Under the pieces are notes generated by a model. It ran no database searches. It saw nothing but the letters and a program-made list of their open reading frames with translations, and was not told the DNA's origin. The position numbers and the translations under genes are program-made. Positions 33,304 through 40,451 of a stretch of DNA of 64,000 nt are shown here, piece after piece (the first letter of the stretch is position 1; the number at the start of each line of letters is the position of its first letter). Origin of the DNA: Aphodoplasma sp045541115 (lineage in GTDB: Bacteria; Bacillota; Clostridia; UBA1381; UMGS1253); NCBI GenBank assembly GCA_045541115.1, contig JAZQIM010000015.1:81314-145313 (forward strand), written 5' to 3'.

Positions 33304-34483
33304 AATTTGCAATCTCCCCAAGATTAACTGCCTCCAGCATTACATTTGCCGACATAATCTTTGATTCATAATCCAAATGAGAATAAATATTTGCCGTAGT
33401 TGAGAAATCGCTATGTCCTAACCACTCTTGGATTTGTTTCATTGATACACCATTCTTTAACAGCAACGATGCACAAGTGTGTCTCAAATCGTGAAAACGA
33501 ATTCTTCTGAGATCATGTTTTCTTAATAATGTAGGAAATGCTGAAGTAATGTAATTCGGCATAATCAAATTGCCAATCTCGTCCACGCAGATGTAGTCAA
33601 GATACTCTTTATTATAAGAGCTTTTGAATTTTTTCTGATAAAGCTTCTGCTGTTCCTTCAATGCAAGCAGTTTTTCTTTAACAGGTAAAACAAGTGGCAT
33701 AGTGCGTAGCGATGATTTGTTTTTTGCTCTGTCTTCAGGAACAATAAATCTCTCGCCATCAATCTCAGCAACCGTAATAGTGTGATTTACTGTTATTGTG
33801 TTCTGCTCAAAATCAATGGCTTTCCACCTAAGACCTATTACCTCACTTCGTCTAAAACCATAAAATGCTCCTAATAACACCGGAACTTCCAAATAAGTTC
33901 CTTTTGAAACCTCAAATAAGCGCTCCACTTCTTCCACACTGTAGAAATTACCGATATACGAATTTTTCTTCGGCTTTTCAACCTTGTGTATCGGATTTAC
34001 AGCAATGTAGTCCATCTTCACTGCATACTCTAAAGCCTTACGAATATTTGCATGGTATCGAATAACCGAATTGGGTTTTACAACCTTTAACCGTTCTGAA
34101 TAAAAATCTTGAATGTGTTTCGGTTGCAAATCTCCAAGGGAAACATTTAATTCTCGGAAATATGGGGCGATTATTCTTTTTATGTTCGTATTGTATCCGG
34201 CAATTGTATTCAGTGTTACCGATTGCTTTATTATGCCAAGCCAATATATCATATAATCCGCAAATAACATATCAGCCATACTGGATGCATCAGTCGGTGC
34301 TGTTGGAACCTTAAAAGTTCGCCTTATCTCAGCCAAGGCTGCTTCGGCTTTCTTTTTATTTCCTTTAACAGGCAGTCCTGTTGCTATCCATTTGGTCTTT
34401 CTTTTATTAGTGACATCTTTAAAACTTAAAACAGCATAAAAATATCCTTTCTTTTCTTGTAGGTGTCCTGCTACTTGTTGCAT
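33302..34483 (-). CDS. int: Tyrosine site-specific integrase (Tn916 Int-like)
   Basis: The 393-residue protein has an N-terminal arm-binding AP2-like domain (KKGYFYAVLSFKD), a core-binding SAM-like domain (residues about 70-165) and a catalytic domain with the recombinase residues visible: Arg in GFRRSEVIGLRW, HDLRHTCASLLLKNG, GHSDFSTTANIYSH containing the nucleophile tyrosine. It is intact. It ends 33 bp from tRNA-Ser, placing it at the element edge where it should catalyse integration and excision. Confidence 0.95.
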   Translation of the reverse strand: MQQVAGHLQEKKGYFYAVLSFKDVTNKRKTKWIATGLPVKGNKKKAEAALAEIRRTFKVPTAPTDASSMADMLFADYMIYWLGIIKQSVTLNTIAGYNTNIKRIIAPYFRELNVSLGDLQPKHIQDFYSERLKVVKPNSVIRYHANIRKALEYAVKMDYIAVNPIHKVEKPKKNSYIGNFYSVEEVERLFEVSKGTYLEVPVLLGAFYGFRRSEVIGLRWKAIDFEQNTITVNHTITVAEIDGERFIVPEDRAKNKSSLRTMPLVLPVKEKLLALKEQQKLYQKKFKSSYNKEYLDYICVDEIGNLIMPNYITSAFPTLLRKHDLRRIRFHDLRHTCASLLLKNGVSMKQIQEWLGHSDFSTTANIYSHLDYESKIMSANVMLEAVNLGEIAN

Positions 34484-34578
34484 ACTAATCCTCCTTCTTA
34501 ATCTATTAACACCCTATATTGACCTATTTATATTACACTGTAAAAAATGTCATTTTACAATGCAATAGTCCACATGGG

Positions 34579-34800
34579 TTAATTTCCTAATAAATATTTT
34601 ATTAAATCTATCTTTGCAATCCTATATTTGCGTCCGATACGAACACAGGAAAGCTTGTTATTCTCAAACAATTTATACGCGGTTTTTCTATTAATCTTCA
34701 AAATTTCACAAACGTGGCATATTTCCAATACATCAGGGTATTCGGTCAACATTGTTTTATAAGCTTGCTTTGGAGTTATACTCTTTTTTTCAGTTGTCAT
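34579..34800 (-). CDS. Excisionase-type helix-turn-helix protein (Xis-like)
   Basis: A 73-residue winged-helix/MerR-like DNA-binding protein of the excisionase (HTH_17) type: VCEILKINRKTAYKLFENNK, RIGRKYRIAKIDLIKYL. It lies directly upstream of the integrase gene, as xis does in Tn916-type elements. The ATG at 34800 has AGGAG at good spacing; a GTG nine bases earlier does not. Confidence 0.88.
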   Translation of the reverse strand: MTTEKKSITPKQAYKTMLTEYPDVLEICHVCEILKINRKTAYKLFENNKLSCVRIGRKYRIAKIDLIKYLLGN

Positions 34801-34809
34801 TATATTCAC

Positions 34810-35159
34810 TCCTTCTTTTAATATAGGTTATAACGCCCCTTTTTGACAGCCCTTGGCTTGGCGTACATAGCATCTCAGCTCCGCCGGGTTCTCCGCCGGG
34901 TGCGTACACAAGTATCATTATAACTACATGTTTCATCGCATCCCGATTTGCCAAACAACCGGTTTATAGTCTGATATTTCTCGCTCGTGCAAAATAGCAG
35001 TCTTGGCGTATCAACTCACGTGCTGACGACTTTTAACCGTCCATGCAGTCTTACAATCAAAAAAGTGCTATTCAGTTTTCAAGGTTCGATAGGGATATCT
35101 TCATTAGGTAATAACGAGTGAAAATTATAAAATCTAATCACTTTATAAAAATTTTTTCA
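34810..35159 (-). other. Gene-free structured stretch between xis and the small HTH gene
   Basis: No gene or convincing ORF is present in these 350 bases. Visible are a tandem CTCCGCCGGGT repeat (about 34876-34900), an AACCGGTT palindrome (about 34957), TGGCGTA segments at both ends of the block, and on the minus strand CCTTGAAAACTGAAT (35071-35085), which resembles spacer sequence of Firmicute rRNA operons. The GC-rich composition differs from the surrounding DNA. A conserved non-coding RNA or recombination site is possible. Confidence 0.4.
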
Positions 35160-35163
35160 AAAA

Positions 35164-35191
35164 AAGGACCTTGGATTGCTCCAAAGTCCTT
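35164..35191 (-). terminator. Terminator after the small HTH gene
   Basis: AAGGACCTTGGA / TCCAAAGTCCTT stem with a short loop, followed on the minus strand by seven T residues; it ends six bases after the stop at 35197. Confidence 0.85.
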
Positions 35192-35196
35192 CCTTA

Positions 35197-35388
35197 TTAA
35201 ATAATGAATTTTGAAATATTCAAAGCTATACGAATCAATATGTACTGATGTAAGTCTTCATCATATATACCATCAATATGACTATGCTTATTTATCAAAG
35301 GCTCATACAGCTTCAAAATTCCCTCAAGATCAGTATGGTTTCCTGCAATGGCTCCCAATAATAATTCACGAAAGTCTTTTCCCGTCAT
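35197..35388 (-). CDS. Small helix-turn-helix protein (Tn916 Orf8-like)
   Basis: 63 residues (FRELLLGAIAGNHTDLEGIL, YDEDLHQYILIRIALNISKF) of the HTH_16 type found next to sigma-like factors in Tn916-family elements. Its ATG overlaps the stop of the sigma-factor gene as ATGA. By position it should be a regulator of the recombination module; it has no proven function here. Confidence 0.75.
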   Translation of the reverse strand: MTGKDFRELLLGAIAGNHTDLEGILKLYEPLINKHSHIDGIYDEDLHQYILIRIALNISKFII

Positions 35389-35804
35389 TTACAGTCACCA
35401 CCTTTATCAAGCTTCTTGCGCAATTGTTTCAGTGCAAGAAACTTTTGGTTATAAACGTATTGAGGGGAACAATTAAGCCGGGAAGCAATCTCCTCCGGCT
35501 TAATACACTCTATAAATAAAAGTTCCAGAATTTTACGTTTCATCAACGGTAGCTTATAAAAGGCCTCTGCAAGCTTTTCTTCCTGAAAGTCAAAAGAGTC
35601 CTTATCTTCAGATATAACCACGTCACGAGCGCCTATGAGTTGTTCATCCTCAAAAAGCTCGTCAATAGAAACAAATTCGGGTTCTGCCTTATTCAGTTGT
35701 CGAATATAGTCTATCTTTGCGTTTTTTATTAGTTTTTCAATCCAGTTTGTGAACCTTGCCCGAAGGACATCAGGTTCATTTTGTCCCTGTCTTTGGTGGT
35801 ACAT
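35385..35804 (-). CDS. Sigma-70-like factor (Tn916 Orf7-like)
   Basis: A 139-residue short sigma-like protein with a C-terminal region-4 helix-turn-helix (LPLMKRKILELLFIECIKPEEIASRLNCSPQYVYN). In Tn916 the equivalent protein drives transcription of xis/int functions. ATG 35804 follows a perfect AGGAGG. A terminator-like hairpin (35946-35988) lies in its leader, suggesting attenuation. Overlap with the next gene implies coupled translation. Confidence 0.85.
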   Translation of the reverse strand: MYHQRQGQNEPDVLRARFTNWIEKLIKNAKIDYIRQLNKAEPEFVSIDELFEDEQLIGARDVVISEDKDSFDFQEEKLAEAFYKLPLMKRKILELLFIECIKPEEIASRLNCSPQYVYNQKFLALKQLRKKLDKGGDCK

Positions 35805-35945
35805 GAAAATGCCTCCTTTTTGGCATACCACCAGGACAGGCGCTCAACATGCCATGATGGCATGCTGCGTTTTTTTATATTATTGTAGAACGAGTTAAGC
35901 ACAGCTGTTAGAACATTGGATTCACCCCCTTTCTCAAAAGAAGAC

Positions 35946-35988
35946 AAAAAACGGCCATACCTCACCTGCGCGAGATATAACCGTTTAT
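35946..35988 (-). terminator. Attenuator-type hairpin in the leader of the sigma-factor gene
   Basis: On the minus strand AACGGTTATA pairs with TATGGCCGTT (two G-T pairs), followed by TTTTTT. It lies 140 bp ahead of the sigma gene. A 13-codon frame (MDGVCACSLLLLR, start about 36026) overlaps its left arm, and GGGGGTG then ATG TTC TAA follows at about 35912. The interval 35832-36094 has no other gene. Confidence 0.55.
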
Positions 35989-36094
35989 CGCAATAAAAGC
36001 AATGAACAAGCACAAACGCCGTCCATTTATGTTCAGTTTTTTTGTTATACGTTGTCTTTCCTTCAGCAAATTCTCCTTGTCATTGGGGAACCTC

Positions 36095-36433
36095 CTATTT
36101 TAAGCAGACTTTTTCAAAATGATCCAAAAGGCTCACTATCATATCGCAAACAACAAGTTTTTGCTCCAGAGAGTATTTTTCAATCCTATCGGAAATATCC
36201 TTCATATAAATTCTCTCAAGGAATTTACTGTCTGAAACAATTAACTGGTCAACAGTTACTTCCAAAACATTTGCAATTGCAACAATTGCTTCTAAACTTG
36301 GTGTTGTCCTGTTGTTTTCTATTTGACCTATGTAGGAGTCGCTGTAATTTGTCTTTGCAGCAAGATCAATCTGACGAAGTCCTTTAGCCAGACGATATTT
36401 TCTTATATTCTTTCCTAATGCTACATAATCCAC
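36095..36433 (-). CDS. XRE-family repressor-like regulator
   Basis: 112 residues with an N-terminal HTH_3 domain (LGKNIRKYRLAKGLRQIDLAAKTNYSDSYIGQIENN... pattern, residues 5-60) and a C-terminal tail (DRIEKYSLEQKLVVCDMIVSLL). The start is GTG at 36433 behind GGAGGAG. It sits where Tn916 has Orf9, a regulator of transfer, and likely represses the element in the quiescent state; its operators were not identified. Confidence 0.85.
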   Translation of the reverse strand: MDYVALGKNIRKYRLAKGLRQIDLAAKTNYSDSYIGQIENNRTTPSLEAIVAIANVLEVTVDQLIVSDSKFLERIYMKDISDRIEKYSLEQKLVVCDMIVSLLDHFEKVCLK

Positions 36434-36565
36434 TGTAATCTTCTCCTCCGTGTAAATTATATTATACTACATTTTTCGACAGTTCGGTGCGCTTGGTTGG
36501 TTGGGAACACGCAGTAGTAGTGGTATATGAGCATTGTTTTACCAAAAAATTTAACCGACAAAACA

Positions 36566-36598
36566 AATAAGCCTGACTAATAGTAGTACAGGCTTATT
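36566..36598 (-). terminator. Terminator after parR
   Basis: Perfect 10-bp stem AATAAGCCTG / CAGGCTTATT, 11 bases past the parR stop. Confidence 0.75.
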
Positions 36599-36608
36599 GT
36601 TGGTTATA

Positions 36609-36977
36609 TCAGAATTGGTCAAGATTATCAAGCATAATCGCAACATTTTTATCCAACACATCGGCATCAATACTTCCCGATGCAGATTGCATATTGCCGT
36701 TCATTTGCATACTTGATATTGCTTCGGCAACCAATCCCCGTACCATTTGCTCTATTTCTTCCTTACTGTGAGCAGATGGCGATGTCGTGATTTTGATCTC
36801 AATTTTACCCTGAGAGTTTTCAAGCTCTGGGTGCTTGTCAATATATTCGCTCAGCACATCAACAATCAAACTGCTCTTACGATTCCCAAGCCGTTCCAGA
36901 AATTCTCCGACACGTCTTTCTTTTTCAGTTCCATTGCCAAAGCCAAGCGAAAACCGATATTTACCATCCTTGAACAT
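36609..36977 (-). CDS. parR: ParR-like centromere-binding adaptor
   Basis: 122 residues. The N-terminal half (KYRFSLGFGNGTEKERRVGE, LERLGNRKSSLIVDVLSEYI) matches the ribbon-helix-helix type ParR/StbB proteins that link plasmid DNA to ParM filaments; the C-terminal half is variable and Met/Gln/Ser rich. It lies 15 bp after parM, the standard order of type II partition operons. The identification leans on this pairing. Confidence 0.8.
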   Translation of the reverse strand: MFKDGKYRFSLGFGNGTEKERRVGEFLERLGNRKSSLIVDVLSEYIDKHPELENSQGKIEIKITTSPSAHSKEEIEQMVRGLVAEAISSMQMNGNMQSASGSIDADVLDKNVAIMLDNLDQF

Positions 36978-36992
36978 TACAATCCTCCTGTT

Positions 36993-37910
36993 CTAAGAGG
37001 AAAGTTTTGAAAGCTTCATTCGTCCAAGCATATCATATCCTATCGTATTGGCATTTGTTGAAGAAATGAACTCAGCTTTTGCTACAAGCGGAGAATTTTC
37101 TATGAATGGACGCAGTAAAATGCTTCCGCCACCAACAAATATTGCCGGATTAGAACGCAGGTCAACCTGCAATTCTCGGAGCTGATCCAAAATGCTTTTG
37201 GCGTGGACCTTCGTTTCTGCAACGATTGCATCTTTTACTTCCTGCGGGAGAATTGTTTCTTTGCCACTGAGAACCGCACTTACATGTTCATCATCAATAT
37301 TCATATTGTGAAGAATATTAACCTTACGGGCAATCTCATTATTCATTGTGATAATGCCCGATTCAAGACTGCGGCAAAACTGCATGTCCGGTTTGCCGTT
37401 ACGAAGAAGCAATACGTCAGTAGTGTATCCGCCAATATCTACAATAAACATTCTCATTGTATTAACTATTAAATTGCTCTGTGGGATAACTGCCGCATAA
37501 GCCTGCGGGAATACCATAACGTGATTGATAACAATGCAGTACGGTTTATCATTATAAACAAAGCGAACCTCAGTTTCTCTTTTGAAGTAATTTGCAAAAC
37601 GGTCCTTTAAGACACCGTAATGTTCCGGCGGGAGTCCTACCGCAAGGTCAACAGACTCAACAGGCATATATCGTCCTGTGGACTCAAGTTCTTTGGCAAT
37701 GGCGAACAATGTAAGAATAAAGTATCTTTCATCTTCGGTTTTATCCATCATATATGTAATTCTTTTACTGCTGAGCGTCCAGTAGCGTCCATCATACTCC
37801 AGAACTTCATCATTGATGGGCGGTTTTACAGTATGCTCGGATAACCCCGAAATGAAAGAGTGATTCACGGTTTTAATAGCAGAATTACCGTGGTCGATTG
37901 AAATTAACAT
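36993..37910 (-). CDS. parM: ParM/StbA-family actin-like partition ATPase
   Basis: A 305-residue actin-fold ATPase that polymerises to push replicated DNA copies apart. It has the phosphate-1 motif SIDHGNSAIKT at the N-terminus, phosphate-2 VDIGGYTTDVLLL (near 172) and adenosine motif FVGGGSILL (near 270). ATG 37910 has GGAGG nine bases upstream. A partition system suggests that the element spends time as a replicating circle. Confidence 0.92.
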   Translation of the reverse strand: MLISIDHGNSAIKTVNHSFISGLSEHTVKPPINDEVLEYDGRYWTLSSKRITYMMDKTEDERYFILTLFAIAKELESTGRYMPVESVDLAVGLPPEHYGVLKDRFANYFKRETEVRFVYNDKPYCIVINHVMVFPQAYAAVIPQSNLIVNTMRMFIVDIGGYTTDVLLLRNGKPDMQFCRSLESGIITMNNEIARKVNILHNMNIDDEHVSAVLSGKETILPQEVKDAIVAETKVHAKSILDQLRELQVDLRSNPAIFVGGGSILLRPFIENSPLVAKAEFISSTNANTIGYDMLGRMKLSKLSS

Positions 37911-37957
37911 TTTGAATACCTCCAATTTCATATTATACTATATAAATTACACATTAT

Positions 37958-37985
37958 AAAATGCGTATTTACAACAAAAATGCGT
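37958..37985. repeat. Short direct repeats upstream of parM (possible parC)
   Basis: AAAATGCGT occurs at 37958-37966 and 37977-37985, two helical turns apart, in the promoter region of parMR. Such iterons are where ParR binds in other systems. Only two copies are seen, so this is tentative. Confidence 0.35.
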
Positions 37986-38008
37986 TTTATGCTGTTGAAT
38001 GAGCATAA

Positions 38009-38042
38009 AAAATGAGGCATAGCATGATGCCATACCCCATTT
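38009..38042 (-). terminator. Hairpin after the primase gene
   Basis: AAATGAGGCAT... / ATGCCATACCCCATTT interrupted stem with a GGCAT/ATGCC core, six bases after the primase stop, followed by T-rich sequence. Confidence 0.6.
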
Positions 38043-38047
38043 CGTGC

Positions 38048-39112
38048 TTACTGTGATTTTCTACGTTTGAGTAAATGTTCCCAAATAAAATCATCGAGTC
38101 CTTTGTACCTTGGATCCCACACATAGGTTCCGTACTTGAAATTCATATTTGAAAGAAGCTCAAGCAATTTCTTGTAAGCATCTCTGACATAATAGTTTGT
38201 AGCCATATCCATATCAAAGGCTGTCATAATTTCGCTTAAACCTTCTTTTCTCAGAGCAGTGAGAGCCTTTTCCAGCTGTGTCAGCGTATTTACCCCCGGA
38301 ACTGCTATAACTGTAAGTCCCGTCAGTGTATGTATTACATCTGCTTTCATAGGACCTTCCGTAAGTAGTGCCATAGGTCTTATTGGACCGACAACGTGAG
38401 TCCAGCTTTCAGCACGGCATCCATCTTTCATATCGGTACTTGAAACCCAGCGGAATTTACGCTTTTCAACGTTGTCCCTACGGATTTGAAGACCTTGTAT
38501 TCTGCCTTGCATATCCCTGACGGGTATGAGAATACCTCTCTCGTTTTGATAAAAAGACCATTCCCCGGCAGAAGTACGATAGAAACCGGGCACACCTGCA
38601 AGATAACATCCCTCAGACTGAAGCTGTTTGGCGATAGCTGTCATACCGACAACAGGAGTCGTCTTATATCCAAGCTTCACAATGTTTTCATCACTGAGTC
38701 CACGATTTATAAGATTTTGCCTGTGGTCCTGCGCAAGAGATAGTTTTGTCAATAGCGCAGTGTATGTCGCATGACGAGCTTCAATATCCGTGACAGGACA
38801 GTCAATAACGGGAGTTGGTATAACTGTCTTTTTCTTGCGTTCGACTTTTTCGGGAGAACCAAGCCTTTTGAGAAGTTCTTTATGGACTTTGTCTCTCGGA
38901 GTATTTGTATATAACGCATATAAGTCGAAAATTCCACCGTAAATACCACATCTCGGACATCTGTAAACATCTTTCTTCACATTAATGTTAAGATGCTTAT
39001 TTCGTGGCGAATCATCGCAACACGGACACTGAATATAGTACGAACTTCGTCCGTTTGACGGCATCGGTAAACCGAGCAATGATATTACATCCGTAATATG
39101 AAATTTCTCCAT
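38048..39112 (-). CDS. CHC2 zinc-finger/Toprim primase-like protein
   Basis: The 354-residue DNA primase relative has an N-terminal CHC2 zinc finger (CPCC...CPRCG, residues about 24-50) and a Toprim domain with the acidic triad in LLTEGPMKADVIH (near 235) and the AFDMDMATN region (near 285). It probably makes primers for element replication or the entering single strand. ATG 39112 is behind AAAGGAGG. It is shorter than DnaG and lacks its helicase-binding domain. Confidence 0.85.
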   Translation of the reverse strand: MEKFHITDVISLLGLPMPSNGRSSYYIQCPCCDDSPRNKHLNINVKKDVYRCPRCGIYGGIFDLYALYTNTPRDKVHKELLKRLGSPEKVERKKKTVIPTPVIDCPVTDIEARHATYTALLTKLSLAQDHRQNLINRGLSDENIVKLGYKTTPVVGMTAIAKQLQSEGCYLAGVPGFYRTSAGEWSFYQNERGILIPVRDMQGRIQGLQIRRDNVEKRKFRWVSSTDMKDGCRAESWTHVVGPIRPMALLTEGPMKADVIHTLTGLTVIAVPGVNTLTQLEKALTALRKEGLSEIMTAFDMDMATNYYVRDAYKKLLELLSNMNFKYGTYVWDPRYKGLDDFIWEHLLKRRKSQ

Positions 39113-39165
39113 ACAGCCTCCTTTCTGGAGATGGCCTGTGACCACCCCCTGATTCACTGGGTTTG

Positions 39166-39969
39166 TTATTCATTGGCTGCTTCCTGAGTCTTAGCCATTG
39201 CATAGTCGCATATAAGCTGTGCGGCTTCTTTTATTTTTTCATCACCGCTGAACTTTGTAGCTATCCATACAATAGCGTTCTGGTCTTCCCGTAAGACTTC
39301 ACCAAGCGATTTTCCGTTATGCTTTGTAATCGGACAAGGAACCTTCATTGCTTCCTCAACCCTTTCCTCAAGGGACAACTCTTTTGGAGCTGCATCGGTA
39401 AAGGTTGGATCAACTGTGTATTCTTCATCCGTATTTACAGAGTTTTCTGCACTTACCGTACCGGGAGCAACTGTCTCAGATGCAGGTACAGTGGTTTCTG
39501 TTGTCGTATTTGGAGTAAGGTTTATATCGTCTCCCATTGTTTCAACGACATCTTCTCCTGCAACATCAAACTGAACACCGAAACCTGCATTACGCAGTGC
39601 AACGCCGACTGCTGCTGTCTGTGCCCATTCACGGGGAGATACGGACGGTTTATCAGGAAGAGGGCTTCTGAATGCTGATGCTTCGGCAAGAAATTCATCC
39701 GGCGCATCTTTGTAGTTCGGGTAAATTCTCGCAGTTGCAACAAAGCCACCGTTTACTGGTTGTGCCTGTACTGCAATTTTACCCTGAAGATATTTCATCC
39801 TGAATAACGCTATTCGTATTACAACCGGAAGTCTTTTTCGTGTTTCTCCGGATTTGAGGTCTGCATATTCTACTGCGAAAGGTGTAGGATCAAATCCTTC
39901 AACCTTGTTTATATCCTCTATGTACGGCATCATAGCCGCTTTTTTGTCATTCGAGTTGTTCTGACTCAT
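39166..39969 (-). CDS. Putative single-strand annealing/recombination protein
   Basis: 267 residues. The N-terminal 150 contain KYLQGKIAVQAQPVNGGFVA and REWAQTAAVGVALRNAGFG, which resembles the A-x-T-x-A-x-G-R-A-L segment of phage annealing proteins (ERF/Rad52-like); then a Thr/Glu-rich linker and a C-terminal block (KHNGKSLGEVLREDQNAIVWI) like the small domain found in exonuclease-X-type and recombination proteins. It is in the same operon as a YqaJ exonuclease, supporting recombination. Family membership is uncertain. Confidence 0.5.
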   Translation of the reverse strand: MSQNNSNDKKAAMMPYIEDINKVEGFDPTPFAVEYADLKSGETRKRLPVVIRIALFRMKYLQGKIAVQAQPVNGGFVATARIYPNYKDAPDEFLAEASAFRSPLPDKPSVSPREWAQTAAVGVALRNAGFGVQFDVAGEDVVETMGDDINLTPNTTTETTVPASETVAPGTVSAENSVNTDEEYTVDPTFTDAAPKELSLEERVEEAMKVPCPITKHNGKSLGEVLREDQNAIVWIATKFSGDEKIKEAAQLICDYAMAKTQEAANE

Positions 39970-39972
39970 AAT

Positions 39973-40431
39973 TTAAGCCTCCTGTAAATTTATTGTTATA
40001 TAGGTTTCTCTGAACTGCAGCCACATCGGTAACACCGTGTTGGCACATTCCGAAATATACCTTTTATACTGATCCTGCGTTTCTGCAACGAAACTGGTAA
40101 ACTTCTTCTGATTGGCAGAAATAACATCCATAACAGCCTTCTCTGCAGTTTCGCGTCTCTTTTTCCCGTTATCATCGGTAGCAATACCGAATTTATGGTC
40201 TTTCAAAAGATAACGAAGAGAAACATCAAAAATATTGTAGTGCTGTCCCAGTACCGATATGTCTGTTGAAATTGGCGCCGTCTTCACAAGCGACTGGAAC
40301 GTTTCCAAGACACCGATACGATAGTTAAGTTCCTGCATAACAAGCAGTTCATCAAGCGGAAGACTGTTTGCTGCAATCTGTTCCTTTATATCTGCCTGTT
40401 TTTTCAGAAGTTGAGATAAAATAGAAGCCAT
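39973..40431 (-). CDS. Conserved-type hypothetical protein between the annealing protein and RecD2
   Basis: 152 residues, no recognised domain. The N-terminal half is helical and charged (LLKKQADIKEQIAANSLPLD), probably coiled coil. Genes on both sides act on DNA, and spacing is tight (3 bp before the annealing gene), so a role in the same process is likely but unproven. A good AAGGAGAA site precedes ATG 40431. Confidence 0.55.
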   Translation of the reverse strand: MASILSQLLKKQADIKEQIAANSLPLDELLVMQELNYRIGVLETFQSLVKTAPISTDISVLGQHYNIFDVSLRYLLKDHKFGIATDDNGKKRRETAEKAVMDVISANQKKFTSFVAETQDQYKRYISECANTVLPMWLQFRETYITINLQEA

Positions 40432-40451
40432 TGTAATTCTCCTTTCAAGAG

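Noticed and set aside
35729..36013. 94-codon minus-strand ORF over the sigma-factor leader
   Set aside because: Starts at a GTG without ribosome site, overlaps the attenuator hairpin and the sigma gene in another frame; treated as leader sequence, although a short translated peptide cannot be excluded.
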